Assembly (NCBI RefSeq): GCF_001640805.2
Contig: NC_066835.1
Coordinates: forward strand, 9,356,227 to 9,420,226
Direction: 5' to 3'
DNA length: 64,000 bases
DNA from: Lates calcarifer
Taxonomy: Eukaryota > Chordata > Actinopteri > Centropomidae
Shown here: positions 11,751-27,200 of the stretch, piece after piece
Numbering within the stretch: position 1 is the stretch's first letter
Layout: each line of letters starts with the position of its first letter
Notes under the pieces: generated by a model
The model's input: only the letters and a program-made list of their open reading frames with translations
What the model was told of the DNA's origin: nothing
Databases searched by the model: none
Translations under genes and position numbers: made by a program

Positions 11751-12540
11751 CCCAGTGTTGTGGTGCTGAGACAAATGACACAGTCATAGTGTGGGGCAGT
11801 GTGCTAACATTTACTGTTTATTGTATATCATTATATTCATGTCATGCAATTTTATCAGCTTCTAATACTAATACAATTTTTTTTAACTTTACAGTCAGAT
11901 TTTTGTGCTGTTTTTTCATAAATCAGCTGTTTGAAAGTGAAAAGGTTTAGATGGATACTGCAACAAGTAGATTTTACCATTAACTGATGTAAATATAGTG
12001 CAGTAAACATTACTGCACTATGGGCCTTATGAAACGTGGTCTATATTCAAGTTCAAGGAATATCTTTTTCTAACTATAATAAATAATCAAAATAATCAGC
12101 TTTAAAAGGCTATAACCTCCGTACTACCCTAGAGTAATTATCAGTTCCTGATGTCTCTACCTAGTATTTGATGGTATTAATAGTATCTATCTGAAACTGG
12201 ACTTATATGACCTTTGTCATTGTATATAGAAGCAGAAAATATCCGTGTCCTTGTAAGAGCACTACAGGTCTAGTGGTTAATGTGGTCAATGAAAGTGTTG
12301 GGAACTTTGGTCACAGAGTGTGAGCTGGGTATCATGCTGAATGCAGCTCGTTGACTTGAGTGTGTTTTCTGGCTAAACTTTCCCGTTTTGTCATCTCTGT
12401 CCCATGATGTGGTGAGTTTGTCCATGGCAGGAAGGAAGGAAGAAGGGGGAAGCAGCACCGGTTGACTCCGCTCAGGAGAGTCTGTCCTCATCCAGTTCCC
12501 TCCACCCCCACCACCCGGTTAATTTACAGTAACTCTCGGG
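11751..12540. other. Intergenic region before ankrd28
   Basis: No gene recognised. The last roughly 200 bases become richer in G and C, as expected for a promoter-proximal region of ankrd28. Confidence 0.5.
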
Positions 12541-12576
12541 CGAGTTGCTGCCTCCTTTTGGTTCTGCACGAGGAAC

Positions 12577-15500
12577 ATGGCTGTGTTGAAGATACAAGAC
12601 CAGGTAACCTCACCTACATGGCTAGCTGACATTTAACGTCAAGTTAACTCGCTGGTGTCACTTCTCGTAAAACGAAGTGACGCTAGTTTGCTTAAGTGTT
12701 TACATGTAACCAGTCAACACCCTGTCACATTGACTGCTCATCCTACTGATAGCTTAACTTTACTAACATTAAAAAGCCAAGTGTATGTTGTGACTGAAAA
12801 CGGTCTGATAATTAAATGAAAATGTGAAAGTAAATGTAGCGTGGCTATGCTAATGTTGCTTATTGCTATCGTTCTTACTGATAAATCAACTGACATCTGA
12901 CATGTTAGCTAACCAGCTAGCAGTAACCAGCAAACGGACAACCAGTTAACGTAGAAACCGTGCTAACGTAACGGTCACCTGTTGGCTTACGTTAACTTAG
13001 TTCCGTTAAAACAACCAGGTTCATGTCAGATAAGCGGTAACACAGTTGCTCTTCGGTGTTTTTTATAAACTGTTGCTATATGTTTGTTTCTGGTGGTGAT
13101 GGACTGGTGAGCACAGCTGGATAGCTAGGCTAACTCCCTTGCTGAGCTAATGTTACTTCGAAACTTGAACTCATGTAAGACGAGTATGGTGTTACCCCAT
13201 TATAAGGCTATCGGCGTAAAGTTTGTGAAACGTTTTACCTCGAATTGGGTTTGATATTTACGAGTTAACTAACTGCGGGCCGATGATTTTTTTTCTTATC
13301 CCGGGAGCCTGCTTTGTCAGCTGTCTGTTTGAGCCCATCAGCACAGTCTCTCTCTCTGGGGCAGCTGTGGACAGTCACCTGTTGCTGGAGATAAGAAAGG
13401 CTGTCAGACTAAAATAGCAGGTGGTGCTGGCACCGAAGTCTCCAGCTGAGTTCATGATTCAGACACTATCCACAGGCTCAAATCGGCTCTTGTGAACACT
13501 GCAGGGAACTAAAGGCAGTCATTCCCAGGGCATTGTAGTGGGCAGACACACATTCATCAGTAATAAAACAGTTGATGTCATCATTGTTGTTATAGTCAGT
13601 TATTTTAATATTTTGTCAGTGAAATAACCATTTGGCTCACTTTGTCAAGTGCAGCTAATCACATCGAGGTGACATTGTGTGCTGTATGACATCTTAAGAT
13701 AACATAGACTTTATTTATCCCACTTGTGGGAAATTTACATGTTACAGCAGCAAGAAACAAGAGTGACAAAAATAGAAAAAGAAAAGATAACTATAATTTA
13801 ATATAAAAAAGGCACAGAAGGGTAAAAAAAAAAAATCAGCATTAAAAAACTGTAATAAACATAAATGTGCAGTTTGTAATATAGGTAAATGGTGATAATC
13901 AGTGAGGTAGATGAAAGTATGTGCAATTAAAGTTACCAGAAACTGGAGTCCAGAGTGCAGGTTTATTGTTGGGTCACCGCAGATGCAGCAGTCTGTTACT
14001 GAGGGAGCTATTCAAACTACTAAAGAGAGCTACTAAAGGGAATTAACAAATACTTAAGTCTAGTTTGTGTCTATATGTTGAACATGAACATTGGATGTCT
14101 TTGAAATTATGAATCATTCTAAACATCAAGTAAAATTGCAAAATATTCCTTGGCTTCAGCTTTTTCAACATCATATTTTCATATCATTGCAATTGTACTG
14201 CATTTGTTTTGTGACTGTTAATGAGACAAAACTTACAATGTCAAGGCTAATTTGTGATGGGTGTTTGGCATTATTTATTACATTTCATACACGAAATGGT
14301 TAATCAGTTATTAAATGGAATAGTAATAAGACCTTAATTAAATGAAAATGATTATTATGGAAGTTATTATGGTTGATGTGTTTTGAAAATCGAATTATGT
14401 GTTGGTCCAGAAGTGGACTAAATGGTAATAATAAGATAGTATTTTGTAAGTCTGGAGTTGGGTAAAACTTCAAAGTGGGTCAGTGATTGTGCAGCTCTGT
14501 GGCCTGTCCTGGACTGACCAGTCTTCCGGGCATTCGACAGTCATTCCACGAACGGAAGAGTGTATGTGATTAGATCCCCCTCTCTATTCTCCATTGTTCT
14601 CTGTAGTGCTTGCTGACAGAGAAATGGACAAAGGGACAAAAATAGTCACAATGAGAAGGGGCAGGACTGGAGATGGGAGTGAGTGTCACTTTTGGCCAGG
14701 GCTTCTGTTTGTCCTCTAGAGGGTGCCATATCGCTTAGGAGGGGATGCAAGACTGTCCTAATCAGGCTATGGTGCTGCCTGAGGAGAGGGATGGAAAAGA
14801 CATTTACAAGAACACATACAATGAAAACACAAGGTCAAGCATACAAGAGTGAGTGTTGTAGGTTTTTGTGTGTTCACTTGACCAGGGCTTTTCAGATGTA
14901 CATCAGCCGTATGCTGTTAATGGATGGTATCCGAAGGGCCTCTAAGTGCCATGTAACATCTTGTTTGCATGTTTGTGTACAGTATACCTACAGAGCAAAT
15001 GCTATAGGTCCCAGTTTTTTAACTGTCTGGCTTATCCATTAAATGAATCATCATGACTGTGATTTTACTAGTAGACAGACTGAGTGGACCAGGCCACCAT
15101 TAGGATACAATACTTGGTCATCAGAGATCACCAAAATTAATAAAGATGTCACCTAAAGGGAAGATCAAATGCCATACAATAGCTAAACACATAGACTACA
15201 ATTATATATTGTTTGGAAATGATTTAAAATTAGTGAAAAGTAGAGCCTTCTACAAAAGGGTCATGAGGGTGAAGCCACTTTGTCACAATGTACTCAACTT
15301 ATATCATTTCAGATCTATGTGGTGTTGGCGACATATCCTCAAAACAGTTAAATTATTCAATGGATAGCATGTAGTTGTGGTCAGAATGCGCATACCATAC
15401 ATGTCATGTCATGACAGAGAAGCTTTTATAGATCACCCTCTTTTGGTCTTTATAGCTCTGAAATCTCTGCATGTCAGCATCTTCATTGCTGCTGTCTGTG

Positions 15501-17627
15501 TGAGCATGTGTCCCGGCAGACACACACACACACACCCCCACACGTGGTGGCCTTTGTGTTTCGGGGCTAGGATTACATTATGCACAGTGCATCCTGCTGC
15601 AGGGTCACAGCAGAGGTCAGCGCTAGCCTGCATACTTTCACTCACACATGCGTGCCGTCACGTTGGTACTCTCTTGTGAAGTGAAGCTCGTAGGCACCAC
15701 TGTAATTTTGTTTGTGTCTTTGTGATAATATTATGCCAGCATCCTCTTGTTTGCCTTCTGTATGTTTCTCCTAGTTTCCCATTGCTATGTGAGCACCAGC
15801 TCAGCATTAACGGAGTCATTTGATCTCCGCCTGCCTAATGAAAACATGTCCGGCACATTACAGATTCGATTTCTCAGTTTTTGTTGTCAGACTGTTCATT
15901 GTTGTTTCCTGTTGCTCACTCTCGATGTAAAAGTTTTCCAGTCTACTCCACGGCTTTCCAGCCTTTTCAGTCCTGATTACATCTTTAAACCCACATGAAT
16001 ACACAAACAGATCACAGAAGCTCATTTCTGTTTGGCAAATGGCAACAAATCTGCTCTGTAAACATCTTTGGGCTGCGCTGCTGAGAATACCCCAGTGCTA
16101 GCAAGTGGGATAGACAAAACATTGGTTGTTTGTTTATATCCTTTGCTTCCCAAACATCATTCTTTATTTGTGCCTTTGATGCAAATCTGTAACGTCAACT
16201 TCGATTACTGTAGGAACAGAAAGATTGTAGCTGTGTTTCATATTAAGTTTATAAATGGTAAGTCCATTAGACTCAAAACTTAGGCTTACAGAAAGGCTCC
16301 GTCCAAATGAATCTCTCCCTCTCATTCGTCCTCCCTCACTGCTCCGTCCCTCCCTCTGAGTTAATGGGGTTGTGTGGCTTGGCAAGATTGCTCTTTTTAG
16401 GATCTGTGTTGAATATGAAGGAGACTGAGACACACACACACAGACATGCACGCACAGACTGGTCTTGTTAGCTACCCTCACATTCTCTGGCGAAGGCCAG
16501 TTTGTTCCAGTTTTATAATGAGGAGATGGGAACTTTTGAAGCTATGCCACCGATACACCAAGGGGGATACTAGAACACACACACGAAAGCACACACACTG
16601 ATCTGGTATCCATTTTCTTTTATTCTCTCACATTTAGAGGGAAAGGCCACCTCTATTTTAGCACCAATTTTATGAAGATACAGACCAGTAAAATCTCATT
16701 TAGCAAATTCTAAAAACAACACAACATTGTAGTGCATGTGGTTTCCCTTGTACCATGCTATGTGGGTTACATTTTTTTAGATTGCCTCAAGCTTTGCCAT
16801 TTAATAGAATCTAAGGAGATCTTCAGTGCCTTAACCTTTTCACATAATGTACAGTACCAAAGAGCAGCGCTGTGTTAAGAATAAATCCATAAAACAAGGA
16901 TCGGAAAATCATGATATGGTTATAAATATGATATAGATGTTCAAGTGTTGAAGCTCACAACATACAACGTGGCATTGTTTGCTGAGGGTAGCAAGGTTTT
17001 CAGTAAAGAATCAGTAGTGCTGCGTCTCATTCTCTACTGTGAAACCTCCACTTCTACTTCCACTTTTGTTATTACACTTAAAACTGTTACAGCATGCTGT
17101 TATCCTTGAACTCAAGGGACACATGAATTGGCACAATCCAGGACGGGACATGATAACAATTAGGTATCAAAATAGGGCCTTGACTGTCCTTTCGGTCCAG
17201 TATATCCTGTGTTTTTTCCCTTTTGTGTTTAACTCTTCCCTCTGTATTTCTGTTTCTGTAAATATTATATTTTTGAGTGATCTTGTTTCTCAGTCAACTG
17301 TCTGTAATCAGTTGACACCTAGTGCTGTCCTGTGCCCCCTCTTTGTCCTCTGCTCCATTCATCTTCAGATTTCTTTGTGTGTTGTAGTGCCCTAGGTACC
17401 TGCCTACAATTACACCCCTCCCCTCCCCTTTCTCTCTCTCTCTCTCTCTCTCTCTCCCTCTCCCTCTCCCTCTCCCTCTTTCCACTCCCCCTCCTCCCCC
17501 TCTCTCTGTCTCCTCTCCTGAAAGAGCTGGCTTCAGCAGTCTGCCTGAAACGAGCGATGCATACCCACACATACATTGGGTGCTACGGCCCCCATCTGTG
17601 CTAATCACAGGGTCTGTGTGTGTGAGT

Positions 17628-17678
<51 letters not shown>

Positions 17679-20600
17679 TGTGTTCCTGGCTGCAGCACAG
17701 CAGTGAGGATATGTAGCTTCCTGTGTGCTGCTAGGCAGCCCAAGCTCATTCTGCCGCATGCCGCTTACCGCCACCATTACGCAGAGGAATTCCCTGCTGC
17801 CTCCGCTACTGCTGCTCACAGAGAGTGCGAGTGTGGGTTAGAGAGAGGACAGAGGAGAGGAGGAGAGAGGAGACATGCAGCAAAGCAACACTGGCAGATA
17901 GAGGACAGAGCTGGATTTCACATTGGATTTTACATGAAGATGTGCACTGTTTGTTTACAAGGAAATCACTCTGTTTATGGGATTTATTGCTGACCCCTGT
18001 GCTCCTGAATTGTGCACGTATGTAAGAGGGAACACTGTGTATTTATGTGTGTGTGAAAGAGAGAGTGTGTAAGTGATTGTTTCGGTGTGTGTGTGTGAGT
18101 GTTCCTGATGCGGTCGGAACGGGCTAGCCGTGTGTGTATCGTGGTGCTGGAGGAGGTGGAGGAGGATGAGTCCTCTTCTTCATCCCCACCTCCTCAGCCC
18201 AAATCTTCCCCAGACCGCAGATCCCATCATGCCTCTCGAAGGGCTGCTGCTCAGGAGGACAAGGTGAGATGGGCTCTTCTGTTTGGTTCTCTGTTGATTG
18301 AATTCAGATCTGTTGAATTTGTGTTTTTGCCACACTTAAGGCTCATACCTAGTTTTTGTGTAGATGACAGCAAACAAGCTACTGCACTTCTCATACCTGC
18401 TCTGAAGTTTGAACCTGTGTTGAAGTGCATAGTTACACGTCCCACTGCATTAAAATACAATGCACGGCCAACACGTCGTCCATTGCTAAATATAGCTACC
18501 AATATAATCACCAATGTTGCTCTGCTATATGAGATGACTGCTGGTTTGTATAGATTATCAGCAAAGCCTAGGCCTTTGTAGTCTCCAGTGTTGGCTGTAT
18601 AAAGGGCAAGCCTACCACTGAAACATGGTAATAATCCTTTTCATTCTCAGAAGGCTGCTCTTTGAAGTTTACACTGAGAGGGAGGGAAAGCCAGAGAAGA
18701 TGTTCCGGCTTTGATGACAGGGTTTTTGCTCTCAGTCCATGTCTACCTTCTCCGATCTTTGACATAGTTTCAGTGTTCATCAGTTTTAACAGGCATGAGA
18801 CAGATGCCGACATGCCTGACAGCCCCGCTTATTTTTAGTTGGGACGAAATGAGAGAGGGATGGGGAACAGAGAGAGCCTGAGAGTAACTAGCAGGTTCAC
18901 ATCATAGTGCTTATATAGTACTGAATGGCATGTCTTCAATCTCACTTTACCTCAGCAGCTCTTAGTGGGGTAGAGGGTGCATATGTGAAAAAAAGTTTGG
19001 CAGTGAGACAGACAGTATTTCAATTGCAAAATAGAGAATGGCAGTTACGACCTCCCTTAGGTGTGCAACATGATGTTAGTGTTCTTATGTTTGTTTAGTT
19101 TGTCAGTGCATTTCCAATAATGTTGCACCACAAAAAAAACCACTGCTTATAGTGAATTTTGTCGGTAAGCTACACAAAGTGATTTACAATAATTATCACA
19201 GTAACTAGCAGGTCATGATATTGCTGTTTATATGCACTGTAATACCAAATATCAGCTGTGTCTATGTAATAAAATGTTTCCATAATTTCCAGGCATTCAT
19301 GTAAAAATAACAGAGCTTGTATTCTTTAATATGATGTAGGAAAACATACAAAATACAGACCAAAGTTATTCTGTTGTAGATGAATTAGTTTCACTTTTGT
19401 TTTTAACATCAAGGTCTCTGTGTTGTCCAAGATAAAACAAAGGTCAGGAAGAAAACAAATAGAAAATTTAGCAAATTTCCCCTGCGTGGAATTAATAAAG
19501 TTAATCTTATCTTTTTCTTGGTGTAAAAACATCTTGAGAGAACTGTATTTTGAACTGAGTGTCCAGTGAGCTTAATATAGTGTTACTTCCTTTAACCTTT
19601 AATTTGAGTGGTCTCGTGCTCTTTTGTTGCCTCTTGAAGGTTTATGATGACTGCTGAGCAACACTGTTTACAAATCTCACTCCGTATCAGGCGGCACCAT
19701 GCGCTCATCCTCATGCCAGCTGTTTATATTAACACAGAAACAGATGAACATAAATTAAACTAAAGTGAGAGACGGTAAAAGAGGTGTACCCAGGTGTTTG
19801 TGTTTTTTATTCATTTGCAGCTTTCTGGTTCTAAGGGAATTTGACATCTCTTCTTAAGAACATTAATTGACCCTAATAAATAGTTGTGGGGAAGAAGAAA
19901 TGCATTTGTATTATAGACAACCTGTGATGTTTTTCCCACATTCCACTTGTCTTTTACATCTCTTTATGTTTTTATCAAGTGGCCTCGCACCACATGGCAA
20001 CAGAGCACAGCTTCAGCCCGCACAGACAGACTCAAACCTTTATGCAACAGTGCATGCACGCATCCGTGTGTTTATGTGCTGTATGCTGCAGCTGCTACTG
20101 TCATAAACAAATGCGTGATATATAGCCATTTGTGACCTATGGCGCTCTCCCAGCTCAGGATTATAGTGTCTGTGTGTGTGAGACTCTCCCATTTGTACCT
20201 CTCATAACTCTAACTGATAACACAGTGTCAGCATAGAAAATGACTGCCTTGCAAATCAAGGATGTAGTAATGTGCATCAGCATTTCCTCATCTTTTTTTT
20301 TTTTCCCCATCTGTGTAGCCGTCTCTGTTAAGAGCTATCTTCAACGTGGACCCAGATGAGGTTCGCTCTCTCATATTCAAGAAAGAGGATGTCAACATTC
20401 AGGTAAGTCACACTCCTCTTGCTATTTCCCCAGATTTTCTTTTATGTAGTTTTTGTTCTGATTGCGCCCCTGTGGCTTACACATTGATACGCACACACAC
20501 CATGACATAGAAACAACGCCAGGGAGAACAGCAGTTAGCCAGCAGGCTACGATTGATCTGGGTTGCCATCGATCGACTGACTGACTGAGAGTGCCTTCTG

Positions 20601-22155
20601 GCAGTTTCTTACCCTCCCCATTTTATATAGCTGTCAACTAGCGCAGGACACATGAACTGTTCATAACACTCTACCTTCCCCAATGGTTTAAGGACACAAC
20701 CTTCACCCGATATCTCTCTCCTTTTTTTCCTGCCATCACTTTCTCTATCTCTCCCTTGTCTCTCTTACTTAATATATATATATATATATTTCCTTAATTT
20801 ACATCCCATTGTTTTCTAGTCTTTGTTTTTTTCTCTGTGCCTCTGTCTTTCTGTTGGTCTATAGTGCTGGGGTCATCACACTGAGTCCTCCTGGAGTCAG
20901 CAACACTGGCCCAGGCCCATTGCAGTCACATGACATTTGTTTATAGCCCCACTCTGCTGATTGCTCTCTGCTGCACTGGGAGAGAGAGAGCAGGGGAGAG
21001 GTGGGGGTGCGAGTAGCAGGGTGTAGTGGAGTGATGGAGCAAAGTGAAGAACACAAGTGAAACAGATGACAGACATTTTCCCCCTTTTGTGGCCCTAGTC
21101 TCATGTTTCTTGTGGTCTGCAACAGTGTGAGGTCTATGGATTTTGTTCATGTGATGTATGCTTTTGCCCATGAGCATGTGTTTCAAGGCCCATGTCTGTA
21201 TGAAAAAGAGAAACAATGCTCTAGTTTGATCAGTGTTTTCTTTTCGGTCTGGGATCTCCTGTCAGGACAATGAGAAGCGGACGCCTCTGCATGCCGCAGC
21301 CTACCTGGGAGACGCTGAGATCATCGAGCTGCTCATCCTCTCAGGTAAACCCTCCACTGGCCTGCAGTCTGTACAGCCATCTATTCGATTTCATTTCCAC
21401 CTAATATTCGTCCACCTCTACTTGAAAGCTTACTCATCCATCCACACTGACTGTCAGCAACCACTCTTGTATGCATTTATTTGGCAGTGAGTTTCATCTG
21501 TGAATCCATATTACCTCTCCTCGTGCATTTAAACATTTATTTATCACCCTTCATTTTACTTTCAGATTACCTTATCCTCCTTCCATCCTGCTCTGTGCTT
21601 TTCCTAAACCCTTCAAAGCCACTGCATGTTCCTCATCTCTCTCATCCTTACATGCTGTTGCCTCATTAGTCACCATGTGCGTGTCAGCGCATGAGCTCTC
21701 TCGGTCACTGGTGACATTTCTTGTGATTTATCAAATCATCTGATCTGGTCTGTGTCGGCTCGGCTTTCTGTGAAGTCAGCTGGGCACGTCAGGAGGTGGG
21801 GCCATCTCTGTCGTAACGCAGGAGTAGAGTGGAAGGGAGGATGTGTGTGCGAGTGTGTGTGTGTGTGTGTTTGGTGTTTCTCAATAATGTGAGGAGCTAG
21901 CAACAGGTGCAGCTTCAGGGCTATTTTAACCCCTAGGCTGTGCCAAAGAGGATCATGGGGAGTTTTATATCTTCCAGGCACTGTTGACTCACAAGACCCA
22001 CATCCCATAGGTCATGTAAAAATCTTTTTTAAACAATTAGTTTAAAGTTTTTGCTTTTCACACACTCATTTAGTTATCTTGGGCCTTCAGCGTATCTTTC
22101 AATGAGTGGACATTGTTTTCTTTGCTATGTCTTCCACTGTTGACATTTCTCTGAT

Positions 22156-22189
<34 letters not shown>

Positions 22190-23058
22190 CTCTCCTTCTC
22201 TCTTTCTCTCATCCAAGGAGCCCGTGTTAATGCCAAAGATAACAAGTGGTTGACTCCTCTTCATCGAGCTGTCGCCTCTTGTAGTGAGGTAACACATGAC
22301 ACAAACACACACACACTAATGTGTACCCTGGGAGACTCTTCTTCTTGTAACTGTTTTTGTCACAAGTAATGAAAATGCACTGAAACAATAAATTTTTAGA
22401 GATTTTCATACCTTAGATAAACCCCTGTTTGAGATTCAGCCCTTCTAAGTGGACTTTCCCAATGATATTAGCACTGCAAGCACACATACCAGGAGAATAT
22501 TATTGCTGCTGTGATAAATTTGACAGATTTATACACTCTGGCCTTAAAGGGGCAAACAGACATAACCAGCGTGTTGGTGTTTGATAAGCCCTCAAAATGT
22601 CTTTACCTATTCTGCCTGGTCCTGGGCAGCGTGCCCACACTAACACAGCCCCTTGCGTAGTTTCTACTCACTGCTATTGTCGGCATGAAAACCCCCTAAG
22701 AATAGCAAAGACTTTTATAACCTCCCACATACACCCACCTGCACGCACCGGCCTGCACTTTGTTAGAATGCTGAGGCATATCAGAAAGCAGACCCTCTGT
22801 CTGCACACCCTGACCCTCACTCCCTCTCCCTCTCCCTCCAGGATGCGGTGGCTGTGTTGCTGAAGCACAGCGCAGACGTGAACGCTCGGGACAAGAACTG
22901 GCAGACGCCGCTCCACGTAGCAGCTAGCAACAAGGCAGTGCGCTGCGCCGAGGCTTTGGTCCCGCTGCTCAGCAACGTCAACGTGTCTGACCGAGCGGGA
23001 CGCACTGCCCTGCACCACGCTGCCTTCAGTGGACACGTAGAGGTTGGTCTCTTTTTCT

Positions 23059-23093
<35 letters not shown>

Positions 23094-24209
23094 ACAAACA
23101 TCCAACAGCACCTATTTAATTTGCTTTTGTGTGTGACAGATGGTGAAGTTGCTGCTGTCCAGAGGAGCCAACATTAATGCATTTGACAAGAAGGACAGGA
23201 GAGCCATCCACTGGGCAGCCTACATGGGTAAGACTACAGTAATATGTTTTTTTTTTTTTTTATTAATGGTCAATTCAATCAGCAGGACAGGGTGGATTGT
23301 CTTGGCTGGGCTGAACTTGACTCATCTCATTCTCTCTCTGTTTCAGGTCACCTGGAGGTGGTGAAGTTATTGGTGGCCAGTGGAGCTGAGGTCGACTGTA
23401 AGGACAAGAAGGCCTACACCCCACTCCATGCAGCCGCCTCCAGTGGCATGAGCAGCACAGTGCACTACTTGCTGAACCTGGGGGTCCATGTCAGTACACA
23501 TCATGCACTAGCAATGTTATTCATTTGTATATAATGACCCTTGAACCTTGCTAAATCATCTTACACCATGTTCCTGAAAAATCATACATAAACACAGATT
23601 CTCTCTTTGCGTAGGTGAACGAGGTGAATGCGTATGGTAACACCCCACTCCATTTGGCCTGTTACAATGGACAGGACGTGGTGGTCAGTGAGCTCATCGA
23701 GGCGGGGGCCAATGTCAACCAGGTGTGTATGCCTCTGTCTGTGCGAGAAAGTATGTTCGTGGTCACTGTATGTGTATTTAAATGTGTTATTTTGTGCTTC
23801 GCTTCAGGTGAATGAGAGAGGGTTTTCTGCTCTCCACTTTGCCTCCTCCTCACGCCAGGGAGCACTGTGCCAGGAGCTGCTGCTAGCCCACGGAGCTCAC
23901 ATCAACATGCGGGTGTGTTCGTATGCAGATACACTTTCACACACTTTCACACTGTGACACACACATTTAGCCCACAAACAGTTACTGCTTGATAGTGATA
24001 GAGCTGGGGTGAGTGAGAGCCTGTGTCCTCAGCTCTTACCAGTGCGTACACTGCTAAGCATCTAGTGGAAAGTTTAAGTGACAGTGTTGTTAACACTTTG
24101 GTAGCAGTGATGGAAACTGATATTGGGTCCTCACAGCCTCAAGATGCAAGGCCATATGGAAGATGGAGGAGGAGGGGGTGGCTCCCTGAGGCTGCAAGCT
24201 GCTCCGGGA

Positions 24210-24265
<56 letters not shown>

Positions 24266-27200
24266 TCCACAAGGAGTTTAGGATGGCTTCTGCTCATTAT
24301 AAGCTTTTTAGACCCACAATTGAGTCAGCTGCCTACATTGGCACTCTACTGCAACACTGATATGTACTTTAGGCTTTATTCAGAAAATCAGAATCATGTC
24401 TTTGTCTGTCTTTGTCTCTCCCTCCATCTGTGCAGAGTAAGGACGGTAAGACTCCCCTCCACATGGCAGCTACGCATGGAAGGTTCTCCTGCTCTCAGGC
24501 CCTCATTCAAAATGGTGAGAGTCCCTACTGTGTGGTGTCTGCTTCATGCCTCAATTCAAATCGGTTTGCATGTCTGTCAATGTGCTACATATTGTATGTT
24601 GCACAAAATGCAAAATGATCTGGACTTTTGCTGATTGTCTCATGTTGTTTTAATGTAAATACACACATATATAAGTTTTTATTGACGTGTGTATAGGAGC
24701 TGAGATTGATTGCGAGGACAAGAGCAGAAACACTGCCCTTCACATCGCTGCCCGCTATGGCCATGAGCTCATCATCACAGCACTCATCAAACATGGAGCC
24801 AGTACCGCCAAGTTAGTAACAATTGACATTCAACCATCTGTCTATCTTCCCACTCAGTTTAATATGTGCTTTGGTATTAAGAAGCACAAAAAAGAACAAT
24901 ACGATGACTAGAGATGGTTAAACATTCCTTCAACCTCTTTTTGTTTTCTTTCTGTCATCAAAAATGCACCTACGCTCAGACTTTACCCGTCATGTCCTGT
25001 AATGACTTGTCTTCTGTGCCTTTTATCTTTTCAGGAGAGGCATTCACGGGATGTTCCCTCTACACCTGGCAGCTCTCAGCGGCTTCTCAGATTGCTGCAG
25101 GAAGCTGCTGTCCTCAGGTAACATTCATGCTGACACCATTCTTGTTGCTGCAATCACCCAGCTGACATCCAAATTGATGCTGATTGCATATTTTGCGCAG
25201 GGTTTGACATAGACACCCCTGACGACTTTGGGAGGACCTGTCTACATGCTGCTGCAGCTGGAGGGTGAGTCATTATTCTTGCTTACCGCCTTATTGTTGT
25301 TTCATTTCTAGTCCTGATTGCGAAAGGTTTGTATGTGAACTAAACATCAACTGTCTCTCCTACCAGGAACCTGGAGTGTCTGAACCTGCTGTTAAACATA
25401 GGAGCAGATTTTAACAGGAAAGACAACTTTGGAAGGTGAGCCAAGCATGTAGGTCAAATCTAGGAGTGCATGGAATGGAAATAAAATAAGGGGTGAAAAC
25501 ATTGGTAAACACTGCGGTGAGTAGATGGAGAGTATGACGTCTTCACTGGCATAAATAACGTTGGTTCTCTGACCTTCACAGGACTCCATTACACTATGCA
25601 TCAGCCAACTGCAACTACCAGTGTGTGTTTGCCTTGGTGGGCTCCGGGGCAAGTATCAATGAGCTGGACCAGAGAGGCTGCAGCCCCCTGCACTATGCTG
25701 CTGCTGCTGACACTGATGGAAAGTAAGTTCTACTAACTGATGTCATTTAAAGTTAAGTATCAAAGCGTCCTCGGTGTCAGATGAAGGCCTTTGTTTAAAA
25801 CAAAAACAATTCTCTTTTGTCTTCTGTCAGGTGTGTGGAGTACCTGTTGAGGAACGATGCTGATCCAGCAGTGAGAGACAAACAGGGTTACAGCGCTGTG
25901 CATTACGCCTCAGCCTACGGACGCACACTCTGCCTGGAACTGGTGTGTACAGCTACCACACTGAGTGAGAATGTTGCATGTCCTACACAGAGGCATAAAA
26001 CGTGAAAAAAAATATGCAAATTAAATCAGATCACTTTCATATGTTAAAAGACTTTGTAATTGTACTACAAACTACACTTGTCATAGCATAATTAAAAATC
26101 TTTGTCTGTTTCTTTTAGATGGCAAGTGAGACACCTCTTGATGTGGTAAGCAAAGAAACTTACGTCACTCTCTGTTACCAATTTAGAATTTACACTGATT
26201 CTTTGTAAGTAGCTCCCTCTGCTGGGCAAATGGAGCAACTGTGAAACCTCCTGTTGTGTTGCTGGTCAGATAACAATTGACAGGTCAAGCTTGTATGCAT
26301 CTCAGAAAAAAAAAACATTTTATTTAATAGCAAACTCTTCGTGGCACACACATTTGCAGAGTCTCCTGTGTAGTTACATCCTGTTGTCTTGCAGTAAATT
26401 TGGAGCACAGGGAGCAGTGTGACCATGGCTTAATTTCTGAGCAATGAGGCAATGATTTGCCATATGTGCAAACCTGAATCTGAGATGAGTAATATATGAA
26501 CCATCTCTCTATTTCAGTTAATGGAGACATCAGGAACAGACATCCTGAGTGACTCAGAGAACCAGGCACCTGTCAGCCCTCTGCATCTGGCGGTAAATTC
26601 AAGGGTTTGTCAGACCCAGGATTTCTCTGTCTCTAGGTACATTACCAGTGCTTTTACATAAACTGTGTGTGTCACCATGTGTGTCTTTGGTTCCTCCAGG
26701 CTTACCATGGACACTGTGGAGCATTAGAGGTCCTCTTGTCATCCCTGCTGGATGTGGACGTTCGCAGCCCAGAGGGTCGGACCCCCCTCAGCCTGGCCTG
26801 CTCTAGGGGTCATCAGGAGTGTGTCTCCCTGCTGCTGCACCACGGCGCCTCACCCATGACCCACGACTACACACACAAAAAGACAGCCATACACGCTGCA
26901 GGTACATACGCAAGTGGCACCTTCACATCACATTGAACGAGGTTTCTTTTCTGGCTTGTAAAATGCTAAACCGTGTCGTTGCTTTAGAACAGTGAGTTAT
27001 GCCCCAGCATGTGTGTGTCTGTCTGCCATAGCTATGAATGGCCACCCAGAGTGCCTGCGCCTGCTCATGAGCAACAACGACCAACGCATAAATGTGGACG
27101 TACAAGACATCAACGGACAGTGAGTGTGTATGTGTGTGCGTAGACAAAATGGCTTAGGCTTGAGGCTTTCACAGAGTTTGTTATGCTACTATTTTGTGTA

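Larger units (their letters stand above)
12604..20318 (+). other. Large first intron of ankrd28
   Basis: This 7.7-kb intron separates the nine-codon first exon from the first ankyrin exon. It holds an interspersed-repeat tail at 13695-13790, CT and GT microsatellites at 17.4-17.7 kb, and the alternative first exon at 18108-18263. No other gene was recognised. Confidence 0.7.

Noticed and set aside
17294..17819. Long open frames on both strands rich in Arg/Glu, Ser/Leu or Thr/His
   Set aside because: They are produced by the CT and GT microsatellites and lie inside ankrd28 intron 1.
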